64,000 nt of DNA from Eleginops maclovinus (taxonomy: Eukaryota; Chordata; Actinopteri; Perciformes; Eleginopidae). The notes beneath the pieces were generated by a model, which saw only the letters and a program-made list of their open reading frames with translations, was not told the DNA's origin and did not search any database. The stretch is from the NCBI RefSeq assembly GCF_036324505.1, contig NC_086356.1, positions 9,858,744-9,922,743 on the forward strand, in the 5' to 3' direction. The position numbers and the translations under genes were made by a program. Shown piece after piece: positions 1-16,786 of the stretch; position 1 is the first letter of the stretch, and every line of letters begins with the position of its first letter.

Positions 1-659
1 AATAAAGGGAAAATGTATGAGCTTAAGAGCGCATACAGCCATTGCTAGCAGCTCTGTGAGGCTATTCTAAGGCAGAGCGGGGCTTTGAGCTAAACGTTAA
101 CTTTAGCATGCAAATGTTATAAACTGTTCTTTATTTCAGGTAGTTTGTTACACTAACATGCTTACAATGAAAAAGCGAACATGATAAAGTTCAGCAGGCT
201 TAATGTTTACCATGCTAATCACTTTACATCTAACCTTACTGGGTGAGCATGCTAACATGTGCTAATTAGCACTAAACAATGGCTTTACTTTTGCAGGTTT
301 CATTCAAGTTATTGGACACATTTTACAAGAGAAGCTATGTAAAAGAGTAAGCAGTAAAGGAGTACATTGTCATGTTGAGAAAAGTGACAAAGTATCTATA
401 GTAATAAACAAACTTTTATTTTAAAATGCTTTCTTTCTGTTGTGCTTTCATTAATACATATTTAATCATGGATGAATGTGTAGTTTTAATCTTAATGAGT
501 GGAATCCTTATGCTTTTAATTAGCCATTTGGTATATTACTGCCCCAGCGGGCCAATATTCATCACTTTTCAAGCTCATTAATCTTTGTGGAACATGACAA
601 GCGTATGAATCACTCACAGACATTCCTTCAGATGAATGCTGATAAACAAACTGGTGTAC
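1..659 (-). other. rc3h2: rc3h2 intron, no exon seen
   Basis: This stretch lies downstream (minus strand) of the last rc3h2 exon in the window, which ends at 660 with a GT donor. The next conserved Roquin segment (C-terminal ROQ/HEPN and the CCCH zinc finger) is not found here, so the stretch is intron and the rest of the gene lies to the left of the window. It is AT-rich and I see no RNA gene or repeat. Confidence 0.7.
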
Positions 660-3600
660 CTGGGTTGTGGTCTATGTTGGCAAGCAGTTCTAGGTGCGGT
701 CTAAGGCTTGTGAGGTTGGCAGGGTCTCCTGTCCTCTGAAGAACGATTGTCAGTTCCTGAACGCTTTTGGCAAACGACTCCGGAGACTGCAACTAGAGCA
801 TAAGATAGAAGTGGAGAATGGGTCTTAGAAATAGATTAATGTATTTATCTTGTTTCTGTTCACCAGAGACTTGTTATAACCACCTTTTGAAATTTGAAGT
901 GAGTCCAATACAAGTGGGAAAACAGCCTGTTAGTAATGATGGGCATATGAATAATACTGGTACCTTGTCTATAATGGACTGCATATGTGATTTGTGGACC
1001 AAATCTCCGTACAACAGAGAGGACCACTGCTCGGGTGAAATTCGTAGTCCTGCCTCCATGGCGATGTGGACAATCTGAGCGTCATGTTCTCTCCGGAGAG
1101 CCTCGTAGGTTCGAAACTCTTCTTTCAACTGCATCAGCGAGGAGTCTTCATCTCGCTTAGTCACCTGACAGACAATCGACGGAGACAGAATAAGAAAGAC
1201 AGGGGTTTGAGAGGCAGTAAGTGTGGAGAATCATAAGGAAGAACTGATAACTATCTTTATGGGAAACCAAGACTAATATTCTCAATTACTGTAAATATTT
1301 TTGCAATTAAATGTTTCCAATAAGTTTTTCTGTATGTGGTGTCTTCAGACTTATAAACTCAAAATTCAGATCAGTTAAAGGGATTTCCCCTTCTCAGAAT
1401 CTGCCCTATGAGTAATCATCATAAGACACCAACACACACAACCTGCAGAGCTAGCAGGTCAAAGAATCAGATTTCATCATTGCTGTGCTTCCTCTTGTCT
1501 GTTTTCTCTCTGTTCCTGCGCTTTGATTTATCTTCCTCTACATCTCTGAGCGCTCTATCTCTGTCTTTCAAAGCGGGTAAGAGAGAGGGCAAATATAGAC
1601 CGCTGTTACATCAGAAGCAGTTAGCTGGTATTTCTGCCCTACCAGTAATGTCTGTCATCTGATAGCAGGCACAGAAATACATGCATGGACAGAATAACAT
1701 ACATAGACACCCATATCCGATATATAATATAAGATATTAGGAGTTTGGGCAACCCATTTAGGTCATTTATTAAGTAATAATACTTAAATGTCAGACAGGG
1801 TCAAGTGACAGTACGTTGGAGTTTAATCCACAGTTAAAAAGGGGATTTCAAAGCAGACACCAAGAAAAAACTGGTCTTGTTAACCTTAGTTTGACACAGT
1901 ATACAATTATTTAGAAATAAATGGAAATAGTTTACTTAAACTGACAAGAATATATGTTATTTTAATAGCTTACATGTAAAAATGATACTGTTATTATTGA
2001 AAACTATCTCTGCGGTACACAATTATGTAGTGGTAAATGAATTCAAAACTTAAATACTTCTTTTAATGTGGTCATTATGTCTTTGGCTCTTTGGACAGCA
2101 GCAAATTCAGGATCTTTTTTTCAGTTTGAAACAGATATTTATATATTTTTTAATAATCTATATATACTCAATCATGTTGCCTGTACCTTGAAGCAGGAGG
2201 CCCTGTAGAGGAGCTGCACCACGTGCCCTATGCTGGTTTTGGAGGCCTGGGGGAAGCGAGCCTCGAGCTTTTGAACTACAAACAAAACCAACACCTTCCT
2301 GGACAAAGCTGAGCCGTCCTCCAGAGCCAGCAAAACTAGTTTCAGAGCGTCTTCTTGCATAGCTGGGGAGGAAGAATAGAATGGGATCACAGCAAGGGGT
2401 GGGGATGGTTTAGAGGAGGAAAGAATACAATACATATTTTAACAAATATATCAAACTTACAATGCATTTAATTGTACTACATAGAAGTTGTTAGAGCTGG
2501 TGTGTTGTCCTCAGACTCTCAAGTGAACTCATTCTGTTATCATGTTGAAAATCAGAATCTGCCCTATGAGTAATCATCACAGGACAACGGGTACCAGCAG
2601 CAGCAGTCGGCTTTATGACGCTATCTAATGAGGAAATTCAAATCGGACACAAAGAGTCCAGTCAACTGAAAGCCTTTGAATTTACACACCAAACTGCCAA
2701 AAAGCAGTCATAAATCTTGATAACAGCAATAACAGCAAGAGGAAACTTCATTGTTCTTAAATCTGTGTCATGAGGGTCTTACTTGTATATTTTACAAGTT
2801 ATAAACAGGTTATATATAATAAAAGTTAACATAAAATCAACCCTTTTAAATGAGTGCTTTAAAACGTTCCCATTCACCGTCACCTTAAAAATGTGTTTCA
2901 AAGTTCTAGTTTGTGATAGCTACAAGACAATATGCAAATGCTTAATCCTTACTTAGTGTCCTTTGCCAAACAAATCTATATGGAGCATGACAGTATAACA
3001 CAGATGTATGTGTTCTGTATGATTAAGCAAACCTACCAGGTCCCAGGAACTGGCAGCCCCGCGCCCTCACCGCTGCCCAGAGGTTGGCAGAGAGCTGCTG
3101 GGGGTTCTGGTGCTGCAGGATGAGCTCGGTTACGGTTCTTTCCCCAAGGGACCTGCCTGCCCGCACTGCCCGCACACGGCCCTCTTCCTCCACCAGCTGG
3201 CAGTTCACCAAGGTCACCAGCTTCCTCTGCATCGGCCGGCTAAGCACACTGGGACTCAGAGTCGCCACACCTGCAGAAGGTGACAGTTCTGTGGTAAAAA
3301 AAAAATAGGCTATTACTTTAGTTATCAGGCATTAATTTATTGAATTGATTTTCTCTTTATTTAACTCTGTAAAACCAGCTATGTAGGTGGCTTTAAAGGA
3401 GACTTCAGTCAATGGATAAGCCTGGAAAGTTTAATATGCATTATGCATCTTTGTAAACAGCACAAAGATTGTGAATTGTTCAAATGATTTAATTCGTCAA
3501 CAATGATACACAGCAACGTCACACAGTATTGGCTGAAGAAACAACCGGAAACTACCATTCATTTTCAACGAGGTAAGTTTTCTTATTCTGGTTTGACAGA

Positions 3601-4208
3601 AAGCTGAATTTTTCCTCAGTTCCATAAAAGCACAGCTTTCAGGCGTCATGGGAAGTGTGAGAAGCATAAATGCCAAGTCGCAAAGTGTGGCCCACGCACA
3701 TTTAGCTTCGTTTTACAGATGTCCTCAAACATTAAACTCTTTGCAATCAAGATGGACATGCACACACACATACCTTTTGTTCCGCTGATGGGTTTCAGGT
3801 AGAGAGCCAGCTCTTCCACGAACACCTTGCACGCCTCATAGTTCTCGACTTCTGCTGCACTGCTCAGGCTCACCGGCTGCACATCTGGGACCTAAGAGAC
3901 ACACATCATGAACACATTAAAGACACAAAACCACACAAAGTTTTGACACAACATGCCTTCCTTTTTTTTTGACTCACCTGAGCTCCAACCAGCTGCAGCA
4001 GGGCACAGTTGACCGGCAGCAGGTCGATGTCGGTGCTGATGGGTGTCTGGTCGAAGGGGCAGGCCTTGCGGTGGAGTTTGTGTAGGCAGGTCTTACACAC
4101 CGTGTGGGAGCAGCCCAGGCTGATGGGCTGGTGGCCGCTGCTGTCAAACTCATTGTAGCAGATGGGACAGGACAGGAACTCCGTCCACTGGGCCGCCTGC
4201 ACTGGCAT
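660..4208 (-). CDS. rc3h2: Roquin-2 (RC3H2), N-terminal part, partial
   Basis: Roquin proteins bind stem-loop constitutive decay elements in 3'UTRs and promote mRNA decay in cytoplasmic granules; the RING is an E3 ligase module. Coding exons on the minus strand are 4208-3978, 3891-3774, 3270-3037, 2362-2187, 1164-964 and 792-660. All have AG/GT borders and matching phases (0,1,1,0,0,1) and give 364 residues. The start [11 protein letters not shown] is the family start. The RING follows (C14, C17, then [19 protein letters not shown]). From about residue 130 the ROQ region carries [40 protein letters not shown] and the RNA-contacting TKRDED stretch. Signature choices ([31 protein letters not shown]) match RC3H2 rather than RC3H1. 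The gene continues past the left edge. Adjacency to a ZBTB26/6 gene agrees with human 9q33. Confidence 0.95.
1338..1430 (-). ncRNA. Box C/D snoRNA in rc3h2 intron (SNORD90-like), copy 1
   Basis: Read on the minus strand, the element starts with a stem GGTGTCT (1430-1424), then C box ATGATGA (1422-1416), an 18-nt antisense candidate, D' box CTGA (1397-1394), a C'-like TGATCTGA region, and D box CTGA (1348-1345). It closes with AGACACC (1344-1338), the exact complement of the opening stem. It sits in the intron between coding exons 4 and 5, about 170 nt upstream of the 3' splice site. Human RC3H2 hosts SNORD90, so orthology is likely from location; I have not aligned the sequences. It would be released from the debranched intron. 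Its RNA target is not determined here. Confidence 0.8.
2504..2588 (-). ncRNA. Box C/D snoRNA in rc3h2 intron (SNORD90-like), copy 2
   Basis: This is a second snoRNA in the intron between coding exons 3 and 4. On the minus strand it has stem GTTGTCC (2588-2582), C box GTGATGA (2580-2574), the same 18-nt guide segment as copy 1, D' CTGA (2555-2552), a C'-like TGATAAC, and D box CTGA (2514-2511). The closing stem GGACAAC (2510-2504) is fully complementary to the opening one. The block from C box to D' box matches copy 1 over 28 nt, while the stems and the 3' half differ. That is the pattern of two functional paralogues rather than a recent duplication. Confidence 0.8.
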
Positions 4209-4300
4209 CCTGCCACTACACCACCGAGGGAGGCTCCACCGAGCTCAGGGGGAACACATGTCAACGAGCCCTGACAACAGCTCCCGCTCGCCGACGATGA
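4209..4300 (-). other. rc3h2: rc3h2 5'UTR part of the start-codon exon
   Basis: Upstream of the rc3h2 ATG on the minus strand the exon continues to an acceptor, a pyrimidine-rich run ending in CAG just above 4300. This implies that the first exon is separate and non-coding. The segment is GC-richer than the flanking introns. Confidence 0.65.
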
Positions 4301-9803
<5,503 letters not shown>

Positions 9804-10200
9804 CTCACGCAGTACACCACAGCACCAGAATAAACATATTCATCCACAGAAGCGCATCAAAATTAAAAAATATATCTTCATCAGTTGTTAAAAACCAGCA
9901 GCAGCCAGCTCAGGGAGATAATTCGTAACGTTGGAGCGATACGCCTCTGCATCTCAAAGCGTTAGAGACAGCCTTGGTCTAGTTTTGATCCTCTGCTCCC
10001 TTTTCGATGGTACATCACGGTTCTCTCAGGTACAGTGAGCCACACACTCTCCGTCTGATAAACCGGGGCTGAGAGGAGATGGTGGTATCGCTCCGCCGGT
10101 GATGGTGCCTGAACTGCGCCTCAGCCTCACCGCTGGGCTGCACAGGCGGAGACCTGCTGCACTCCTACACACATCCTGCGTACTCTGCCCGAAACACGGT
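9804..10200 (-). promoter_or_regulatory. rc3h2: Candidate promoter and non-coding first exon of rc3h2
   Basis: About 9910-10340 is locally enriched in CG dinucleotides compared with its AT-rich surroundings. On the minus strand it ends in a strong donor, GTGAG|GTAAGT, at 9804/9803. Together with the orphan acceptor at 4300 this suggests a non-coding exon 1 with a 5.5-kb first intron. The right-hand border and transcription start are guesses. An unrelated promoter is the alternative. Confidence 0.45.
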
Positions 10201-10430
10201 TATGTTTACTCCGACAGTTTAACAACAATGCTTTAGAGTAATTTTCGATATAGCGGCGCGGGGCCCTATTTTAATATTGTGAGCAAGGATAAAAAGATGT
10301 AAAGGGGCAAGCCGGAACAAGCCGCTTTTCGAGGCGTGGGCTGTCTGCTTTTAAAGGAACAGAGGATGCGCTTCGACAAGTGCGCCTGTCAAGAGGAAGT
10401 TCAAACCTATACAGTTTTATTGTTCAAACA

Positions 10431-10479
10431 AACACACACACACGCGCGCACACACACGCACACACACGCACACACACCA
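10431..10479. repeat. Imperfect (AC)n microsatellite
   Basis: AC dinucleotide run interrupted by CGCG and ACGC variants. Confidence 0.9.
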
Positions 10480-10885
10480 ACAACAAGTTCCCGCTCGTTT
10501 TACTCTAGCCCTGCTCTTAGAGAAGTGTAGTGAAAGAAAAAAACGTGCTTGACCTCGGTTTCCCTTCCCTATTCATATTTTCTTTAAGCTATAGCATACA
10601 GACGTGCTTGTTTAAGGACATTTTTTGAAAGACAATAAATACACAAGACTTTTCAAACGACTCAAAACAACTAAATAGATCCAAAACTACCACACAGAGT
10701 ATAGTGAGTAAAAGGAGAAGCAAAACCAGTACAAAGAGACAGAATACTAATGGTACATTTAAAACAATCCCAGGGATGCTTAATGACGACAGAGGGAGAC
10801 AAAATAACTAAACATGGATTCAAAACTATCACAAAGATACAATGGATACAAGAACATTACAAAGGGACACACAATAACCAGAAGT

Positions 10886-12302
10886 AGATTAGATTAGATT
10901 CCTTTATTGTCCTTGCACACAAGTACAACGAAATTGACTGGCAATCCCAATGGTGCACTCACACACAACAAACAGCAATCGTGCAAAATATATATATAAG
11001 AAAACAAAACAAAATATACAAAACAAATGGACACACTAACGATACGGCACAATAACTTCTGTCATTAGCAGCAAGATATTGCGCTTCAGGATATTGCACA
11101 TTCCGACTTGCTGTGGCCCTATGTACAGTAGTGCAGTTGGACTATATATATAAGGTGCAGATGAAATTAAGAGTGGAATTCCATCATCAGTGTTGTCAGT
11201 GTCAGTGTCAGTTTTTACAGTGTTCAGTTGTTGTATGGCTCTGGGGTAGAAGCTGTTCTTAAGTCTGTTTGTTCGTGATTTAATGGACCTGAAGCGTCTG
11301 CCAGAGGGCAGCAGGTCGAACAAATGATGTCCAGGGTGGGACGGGTCTTTCAGTATGTTGGCTGCTCTACTGAGGCCGCGAGAGCTGAATAAATCCTCCA
11401 AAGAGGGCAGTGAGCAGCCGATGATCTTCTGTGCGGTATTGATGACCCTCTGAAGGGCTCTCCTGTCTGCTGCTGAGCAGCTGGCATACCATGCAGAGAC
11501 ACAGTACGTTAGCACACTCTCGATGGAGCAGCGGAAGAAGGACACCAGCATCTTCTCCTTCAGGTTGTTTTTCCTGAGTATCCTCAGGAAGTAGAGTCGC
11601 TGTTGTGCCTTCTTGACTACTGCGGTGGTGTTGGTAGTCCAGGAGGGATCTTCAGTGATGTGCATCCCCAGGAACGTGAAAACAGGCACCCTGTCTACAC
11701 AATCCCCGTTGATGTATAGTGGATCGGGGTCTGCACTATTCTTCCGGAATTCTATTATAATTTATTTTGTTTTTGAGGAGTCCAGGTAGAGGTTGTTCTC
11801 TGAACACCACGCTGCCAGTCTTTGGACTTCATCCCTGTAGGCTGTCTCGTCTCCTCCTGAGATAAGTCCAACCACAGTTGTGTCATCCGCAAACTTGATG
11901 ATGGTATTGGTGGGATGGGTGGGGGCACAGTCATGGGTATAAAGGGTGTAGAGAAGGGGGCTCAACACACAGCCCTGGGGGGTGCCGGTACTGAGTGTAA
12001 GGGTGGAGGACAGGTGGGGGCCTAGTCTAACAGTCTGGGGGCGTCTCCGTCGGTAGCACTGCGGTTGGTGGTCTTGTAGTTGGTGATGTGGTGTACACCC
12101 TGCCACACTCGCAGTGGGTCGTTGTTGGTTTTCTCCTGAGGGGGGTGTATGCTGGGGTCAAGAGTATGGATAGGTGATCTGACTGGCCTAAGTGTGGTAG
12201 TGGTGTTGCCCTAAAACCGTTCTTCATGTTTGAATAGACCTTGTCTAATGTGTTTTCCCCCATGGTAACACAGTAGACTCTTTGTTGGTGGTCTGAAGAC
12301 AT
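10886..12302 (-). mobile_element. Degraded L2-like non-LTR retrotransposon (LINE), 3' part
   Basis: On the minus strand, 12302-12130 encodes the end of an endonuclease domain (GFRATPLPHLGQSDHLSI, then TPAYTPLRRK). From about 12060 the frame is reverse transcriptase: STGTPQGCVLSPLLYTLYT, then IIKFADDTTVVG with the FADD active-site block, then WCSENNLYL. After an in-frame stop (TAA, 11764-11762) the same protein resumes with FTFLGMHI and RSTNRL-type C-terminal sequence to 11036. The endonuclease end is joined almost directly to the middle of the reverse transcriptase, so the intervening part is missing. The 3' tail at 10886-10935 holds a GATTA-type repeat next to CCTTTATTGTCC, as in fish L2 tails. 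The copy is 5'-truncated, internally deleted and inactive. Assignment to L2 rather than a neighbouring clade is by resemblance. Confidence 0.85.
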
Positions 12303-15080
12303 GGTGGGGGATGATACAGTATCTGTGCCCTGGGGCCCACTGCCTCATAATTTGTTCCTGGATATCAGTAATGTGATAATGCGTGTGTAATTTTCTATAT
12401 GATACATATTTGCAGGCTATATATGCACTACACTATATGGATAGCTGTGTATCTTGCATGTATCAGGCTGTTAGCTTGAAAAAGTTAGTTGGTGAAATTT
12501 GAGCAGGCTGTCTCCGTGGTAACAAGTGGTGCATTTGGCACTGCAGGAAGTCAAACTCAGTTACATAATGAGTCTGGATTACTGTAAATTAAACGGTGGT
12601 ATTTTATTAGACTGCTTTATTTATATGCAACTTATGACCTTCAGTGAGCTGTTTGCACTGAGGGGTAAACAAAGTGAGCCATCAGTGCAATTAAGAGTTA
12701 GATCAGGAGGACAGAATACTTTTATATAATCCTGCAGCACACATGAATGTTTAAAACCTTGTGTTTAATTATACAATATTTAAAGTTATACAGTACAGAA
12801 GCTTTGAGGGGCCTGGTTATAATACAATAGAGACACTGTTCAATACAGAATTAGAACAATTGCTGTCTTTTTGTCAGTGTGTCAGATGACAAACGGAAAT
12901 AACTATTGGGACAAGTGGACAGCTGCAAGCAGTAACATTGAAGTGTTCATTGAAAATAAGCCTTGATTTTGACAGTGTTTTCCAAATTCCCCCCTAACCA
13001 CATGCATTTAGTGAGTGATGAGGTTATTTTTCAGCAAAGTAAACAAAACCTTATTAGTCAATGATTACACCCTGTCATTTCCATTATACACGTAATATAA
13101 TAGCTGTGAACACACCGACTACTATAGCAGCTCTGATCTGGATGTGTTACACTCTTACAACCCATATAGCTCTACTATTGGCTTATATTTAACCACATAA
13201 TGACATATTGTTAATAACCGTCTTGTCCATCTGGTTCGGACTGAAAAATCGTTTGGATGGATTATCATGAACGTTTTGGCAGATATTCAAGCTCTCAAAA
13301 TAATTTGCCCTATCTTTCTGTTATTGCCTCCAGCAGTTTGACATTTGTGATTTTTAGTGAAAACTTGACTGCAGTTGAATGAAATGCCCATCAAAGGGGC
13401 CCCAAGAAGATATTGTAATGTAGTTAGAAAGCAGTGCAATATTTATATCTATATGATTATGACCAAATATATGCCAAATGGTTTGCTTCTGTAGTACAAG
13501 ATTTTAGATTTAATATCTTAGATGGTTAACTATCTCACTATTAATAAGGATTATGTGTGCTATTCAGCTTCTGAAAAGTAAAAAAAAGTGTTGCTGAAAT
13601 GTTGTAAGCTTTAAAAATGTCAGGGTAAATAGACATGCATACAGTATATACTTAATCGTTTTAATTTTAAGATGAAACAAAATGGTTCTTTTCAATATCC
13701 TTACACCTTTAATCGTTCTTTTCCTCGCTGTCTCTGTATCTATCACTGCTATTTTATACCTCTCTCACTCATTCATAATGGAGGTGCTCCAAATTCCACA
13801 GTGACTGTGTGTGCATGGACCATGTCAGATTAAGTACTTTGTCTGGTTGATTCAACTTTGATGACATTGACTCACATAAAAAATGGTAAATGTCTACATT
13901 TGAGAAAGTTGGATGACTGTAGTTTGCTCAAAACATTACTGTATTTTGTGCAAACTGGAGGAAGCTATATTTTAATGCTAGGGGAAACACATGCTTTGGT
14001 AAATTTGGTCTTTATTTCTGTATTTTCTCTTGCTTAATCACACACACAAAAAGTCACATTACTTTCTGCATTGAATACACCATGTGTTAATCATTTGTCT
14101 ACGCACATACTTACACATCAAGCCAGCGGCGCCTCAGATGCCCTGAGGAAAGGAAACAACTACTGTTCCATTCACTGAGATGGTGCATATCTGGGCCGAT
14201 GGAGAAAGAGGTAGCTGCGAAGGGAAACTATGGAGCGAGACAGGAAACCCTCTCTGCCATGCGGGAGAAACCACTCGCTTAAAATGTAATGCTCAGCGAT
14301 CTGTGATTAATTTCAGTCGGGTCAAATGGAGAACCATTGGCTGTCTGTGAAACCTATAGCCTCAATTTGAAACAGGCTGCATACAGTGTTTATCCTGTCA
14401 GCAAACTGACTGAGTAACAGTCTTTCAAAGGTTTAAATGTTTTTAATTTATTTCATTAAGTGAACCATTGTCTCCAGACTTTACATGCACAAGTGTTCAA
14501 TGTGTAATTACATTTTCAGTCATAATATTATCTCTCCTATTGCTTACATAGTTAATTCATGCTTATCTTCTTGGTAATGCATAATCGTTTTTTGTAGATG
14601 CAACAGAGGAGCACTATGAAGGCAATGGAAAAATCGAACCGTGAATGAGATTGCATTGCTTATTATACATAGCAGATGATTAAGCATAATGAAATTTGTA
14701 GATTACATGCTGAAGTACTTCATTTAATATTTTGTACCGGCAGAGATTAGAATCGCTGTAGAGGGCACATAAGGACCCTCGCTTCTTTTCATCAGCCTGA
14801 TGATAATAATGATTCATTTAATTTGTTACAAAATTAAGAAGCGTCAAACTTGTACTTTAAAGAACATAACTACAATCAAATTTCCTAATAACCAATCTTG
14901 AAAAGACCAAATGTTACATCGCAGTCAGTGGGATTGAACACACTGGTGGAGCAGAGCGAGATCATTTGTACTAAAACTTATATTTAAAGCAAAATCATGC
15001 CTTTTGTAGTTGTAAATATTTTCTTTATATGGAATCAAACCACTATAAAGACAAACATTTGTGCTAAAACTGTTTCTTTT
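12303..15080. other. Non-coding stretch; includes 3'UTR of the ZBTB gene at its right end
   Basis: AT-rich. A minus-strand AATAAA lies at 14453-14448 and is a possible poly(A) signal for the ZBTB gene. No other gene or repeat was recognised. Confidence 0.4.
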
Positions 15081-16620
15081 TCAACAGCCCACAGCCTCCT
15101 CAAGCATGTTTTGCAGGCTACTCTTACCATGGATGTCCTTCAGGTGGCGCCTGAGGCCTAGCTTCTGAGCAAAGTGCACAGCACAGTATCTACACTTGTG
15201 GGGTTTATCCCCTGTGTGCAGATTGAGGTGGTCTTGCAGCGTGGCCCTCTGGGAAAATGTCTCGTGACACAGGGGGCATCGAAACGGCTTGAACCCAGTG
15301 TGAACGTGTGTGTGGCGGGTCAGATTACTCCTCTGGGAGAAGCCTTTCCCACACACCAAACACCAGTACTGTTTATGCTCCTTCAGGTGGACCACGTAGC
15401 TCTCCGGGTGCTGGAAGACTCTGTCACACCTCCTGCACAGGTACGGCCTCTGGATCAGAATGCCGTCTGAATCTTCTGTTAGCTCGTCTTCAGGACCTTG
15501 ACTCTTTGGCAGATGTGCTCCAGAGTCCCTCAGCTCTCCACAAACTTGCAGTTGAGCTGCCATCAAAAGCATTTCCTCCTCTTCTCTTTTCTCTCCCTCT
15601 GCTTCATCTTGGTTTTGGGAAGTTTCAACCAATTCTTCTTTTTTAATATAACTTCCTCCAGACGTGGATGATATATTACTTTGAATCATTGTAGGACTTG
15701 TAACCTGGTGGTCTTGATAGGAGGGCTTGTTTGAGTAAACAGGGATGTATCCGCCTTTCTCCGACTCCAGGGTATTAATACAGCATGTTTCATTTTCAGA
15801 TGAATCTATTTTGGCTCGAACCACCCTTTGCTCTCCGACCTCCATCGGTCTGCCCTCGACTTCTTGGCTGAACTGAGGATTTGACAGATTTACAGGGACC
15901 CATCCTTCCTCTGCAGCATCTCTTTCATCATGATTTTTTTTAAAGCTGTTATTTGGCAAATCACTGTCTGGCAGCAGGATTTCTTTCTCCTCTGTGCGTC
16001 TCTCGAGTTCCAAGAAAGCAAGTGTGGGACTGAGGTACTGGGAGATGGCCTGAGCGCACTTCTCCACCACCTGGCTCATCTGGAGCGCACTGGCAGCAGT
16101 TAGGTAGCTCACCAGCTCTCTCACAGGGACCTAAAATAAGAGAGAATTGATAGAAACCACAGAAACTGTTAAATAAAATGAAGAAAATATCTTCATCTCA
16201 TACTTTCATATCACAAACAATCACACCCACCCTGTTGTAACAAAATGTTTGTTTCTTACTTCTGTTTTGGCACACTGTATTTAATGTGTAGTTCAGTAGA
16301 TTAAATTGCACCTCTAATAACCCGGTGTAGCAGGACAGCAGAAGCCTCTTGCCAACCTCCACACTGGACACCACACCCAAACTTAGCTCTGCCAGGCCTT
16401 CTTGGAGCAGGAATTGGTCACGTAAGAAGTCTGAGGAGGCAGCCAGCACAGCTCTGTGACCGTGGAAGGGGAGAGGCTGGACAGTGGCGCCTTGTGGATG
16501 GCCGAGGAGGAGTGTGATATCACAGAAGCGTTGTTCCTCTCTTAGAGAGTTAATTTTGCTGAGGATCGAGTCACCGTGCGTGGGGAAGCAAAACCGTAGG
16601 GTGTCAGTGGAGCTTGACAT
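15081..16620 (-). CDS. zbtb26: BTB/POZ zinc-finger transcription factor, ZBTB26/ZBTB6 type
   Basis: Two coding exons on the minus strand, 16620-16312 and 16130-15081, join GLLE to VPVRELV (phase 0, GTGCAA donor, TTTTAG acceptor) for 452 residues. ZBTB26 is of similar length. Residues about 10-130 form a BTB/POZ dimerisation domain (REEQRFCDITLLL, FHGHRAVLAASSDFLRDQF, EVGKRLLLSCYTG, YLTAASALQMSQVVEKC). A long acidic, unstructured middle contains an IKKE sumoylation consensus. Four C2H2 fingers follow (YLCRRC, YWCLVC, FRCPLC, HKCRYC), the last ending HGKSS near the C-terminus. The finger block LQDHLNLHTGDKPHKC resembles ZBTB26 more than ZBTB6, whereas SCYTGLLEV is closer to ZBTB6. Both human genes neighbour RC3H2, so the exact orthologue is uncertain. 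It is expected to act as a nuclear DNA-binding repressor. A likely acceptor at 16628-16627 implies an upstream non-coding exon. Confidence 0.88.
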
Positions 16621-16750
16621 GACGATCTATGTGAATTTAATAAAAGAAGCGTTGTTATTGCTGGTGAGTGTGAAACCTTTTTTAAATGTAACTCATAAAA
16701 GTGTTGGCCCTCCTGGTGAAACTACTGCTAGATCACAATCACCACATCCT

Positions 16751-16786
<36 letters not shown>
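16751..16786. repeat. (ATC)n microsatellite
   Basis: Twelve uninterrupted ATC triplets upstream of the ZBTB start codon. Confidence 0.97.

Noticed and set aside
15174..15646. Plus-strand frames opposite the ZBTB zinc fingers
   Set aside because: Shadows of the minus-strand coding exon, which has clear C2H2 and BTB motifs.
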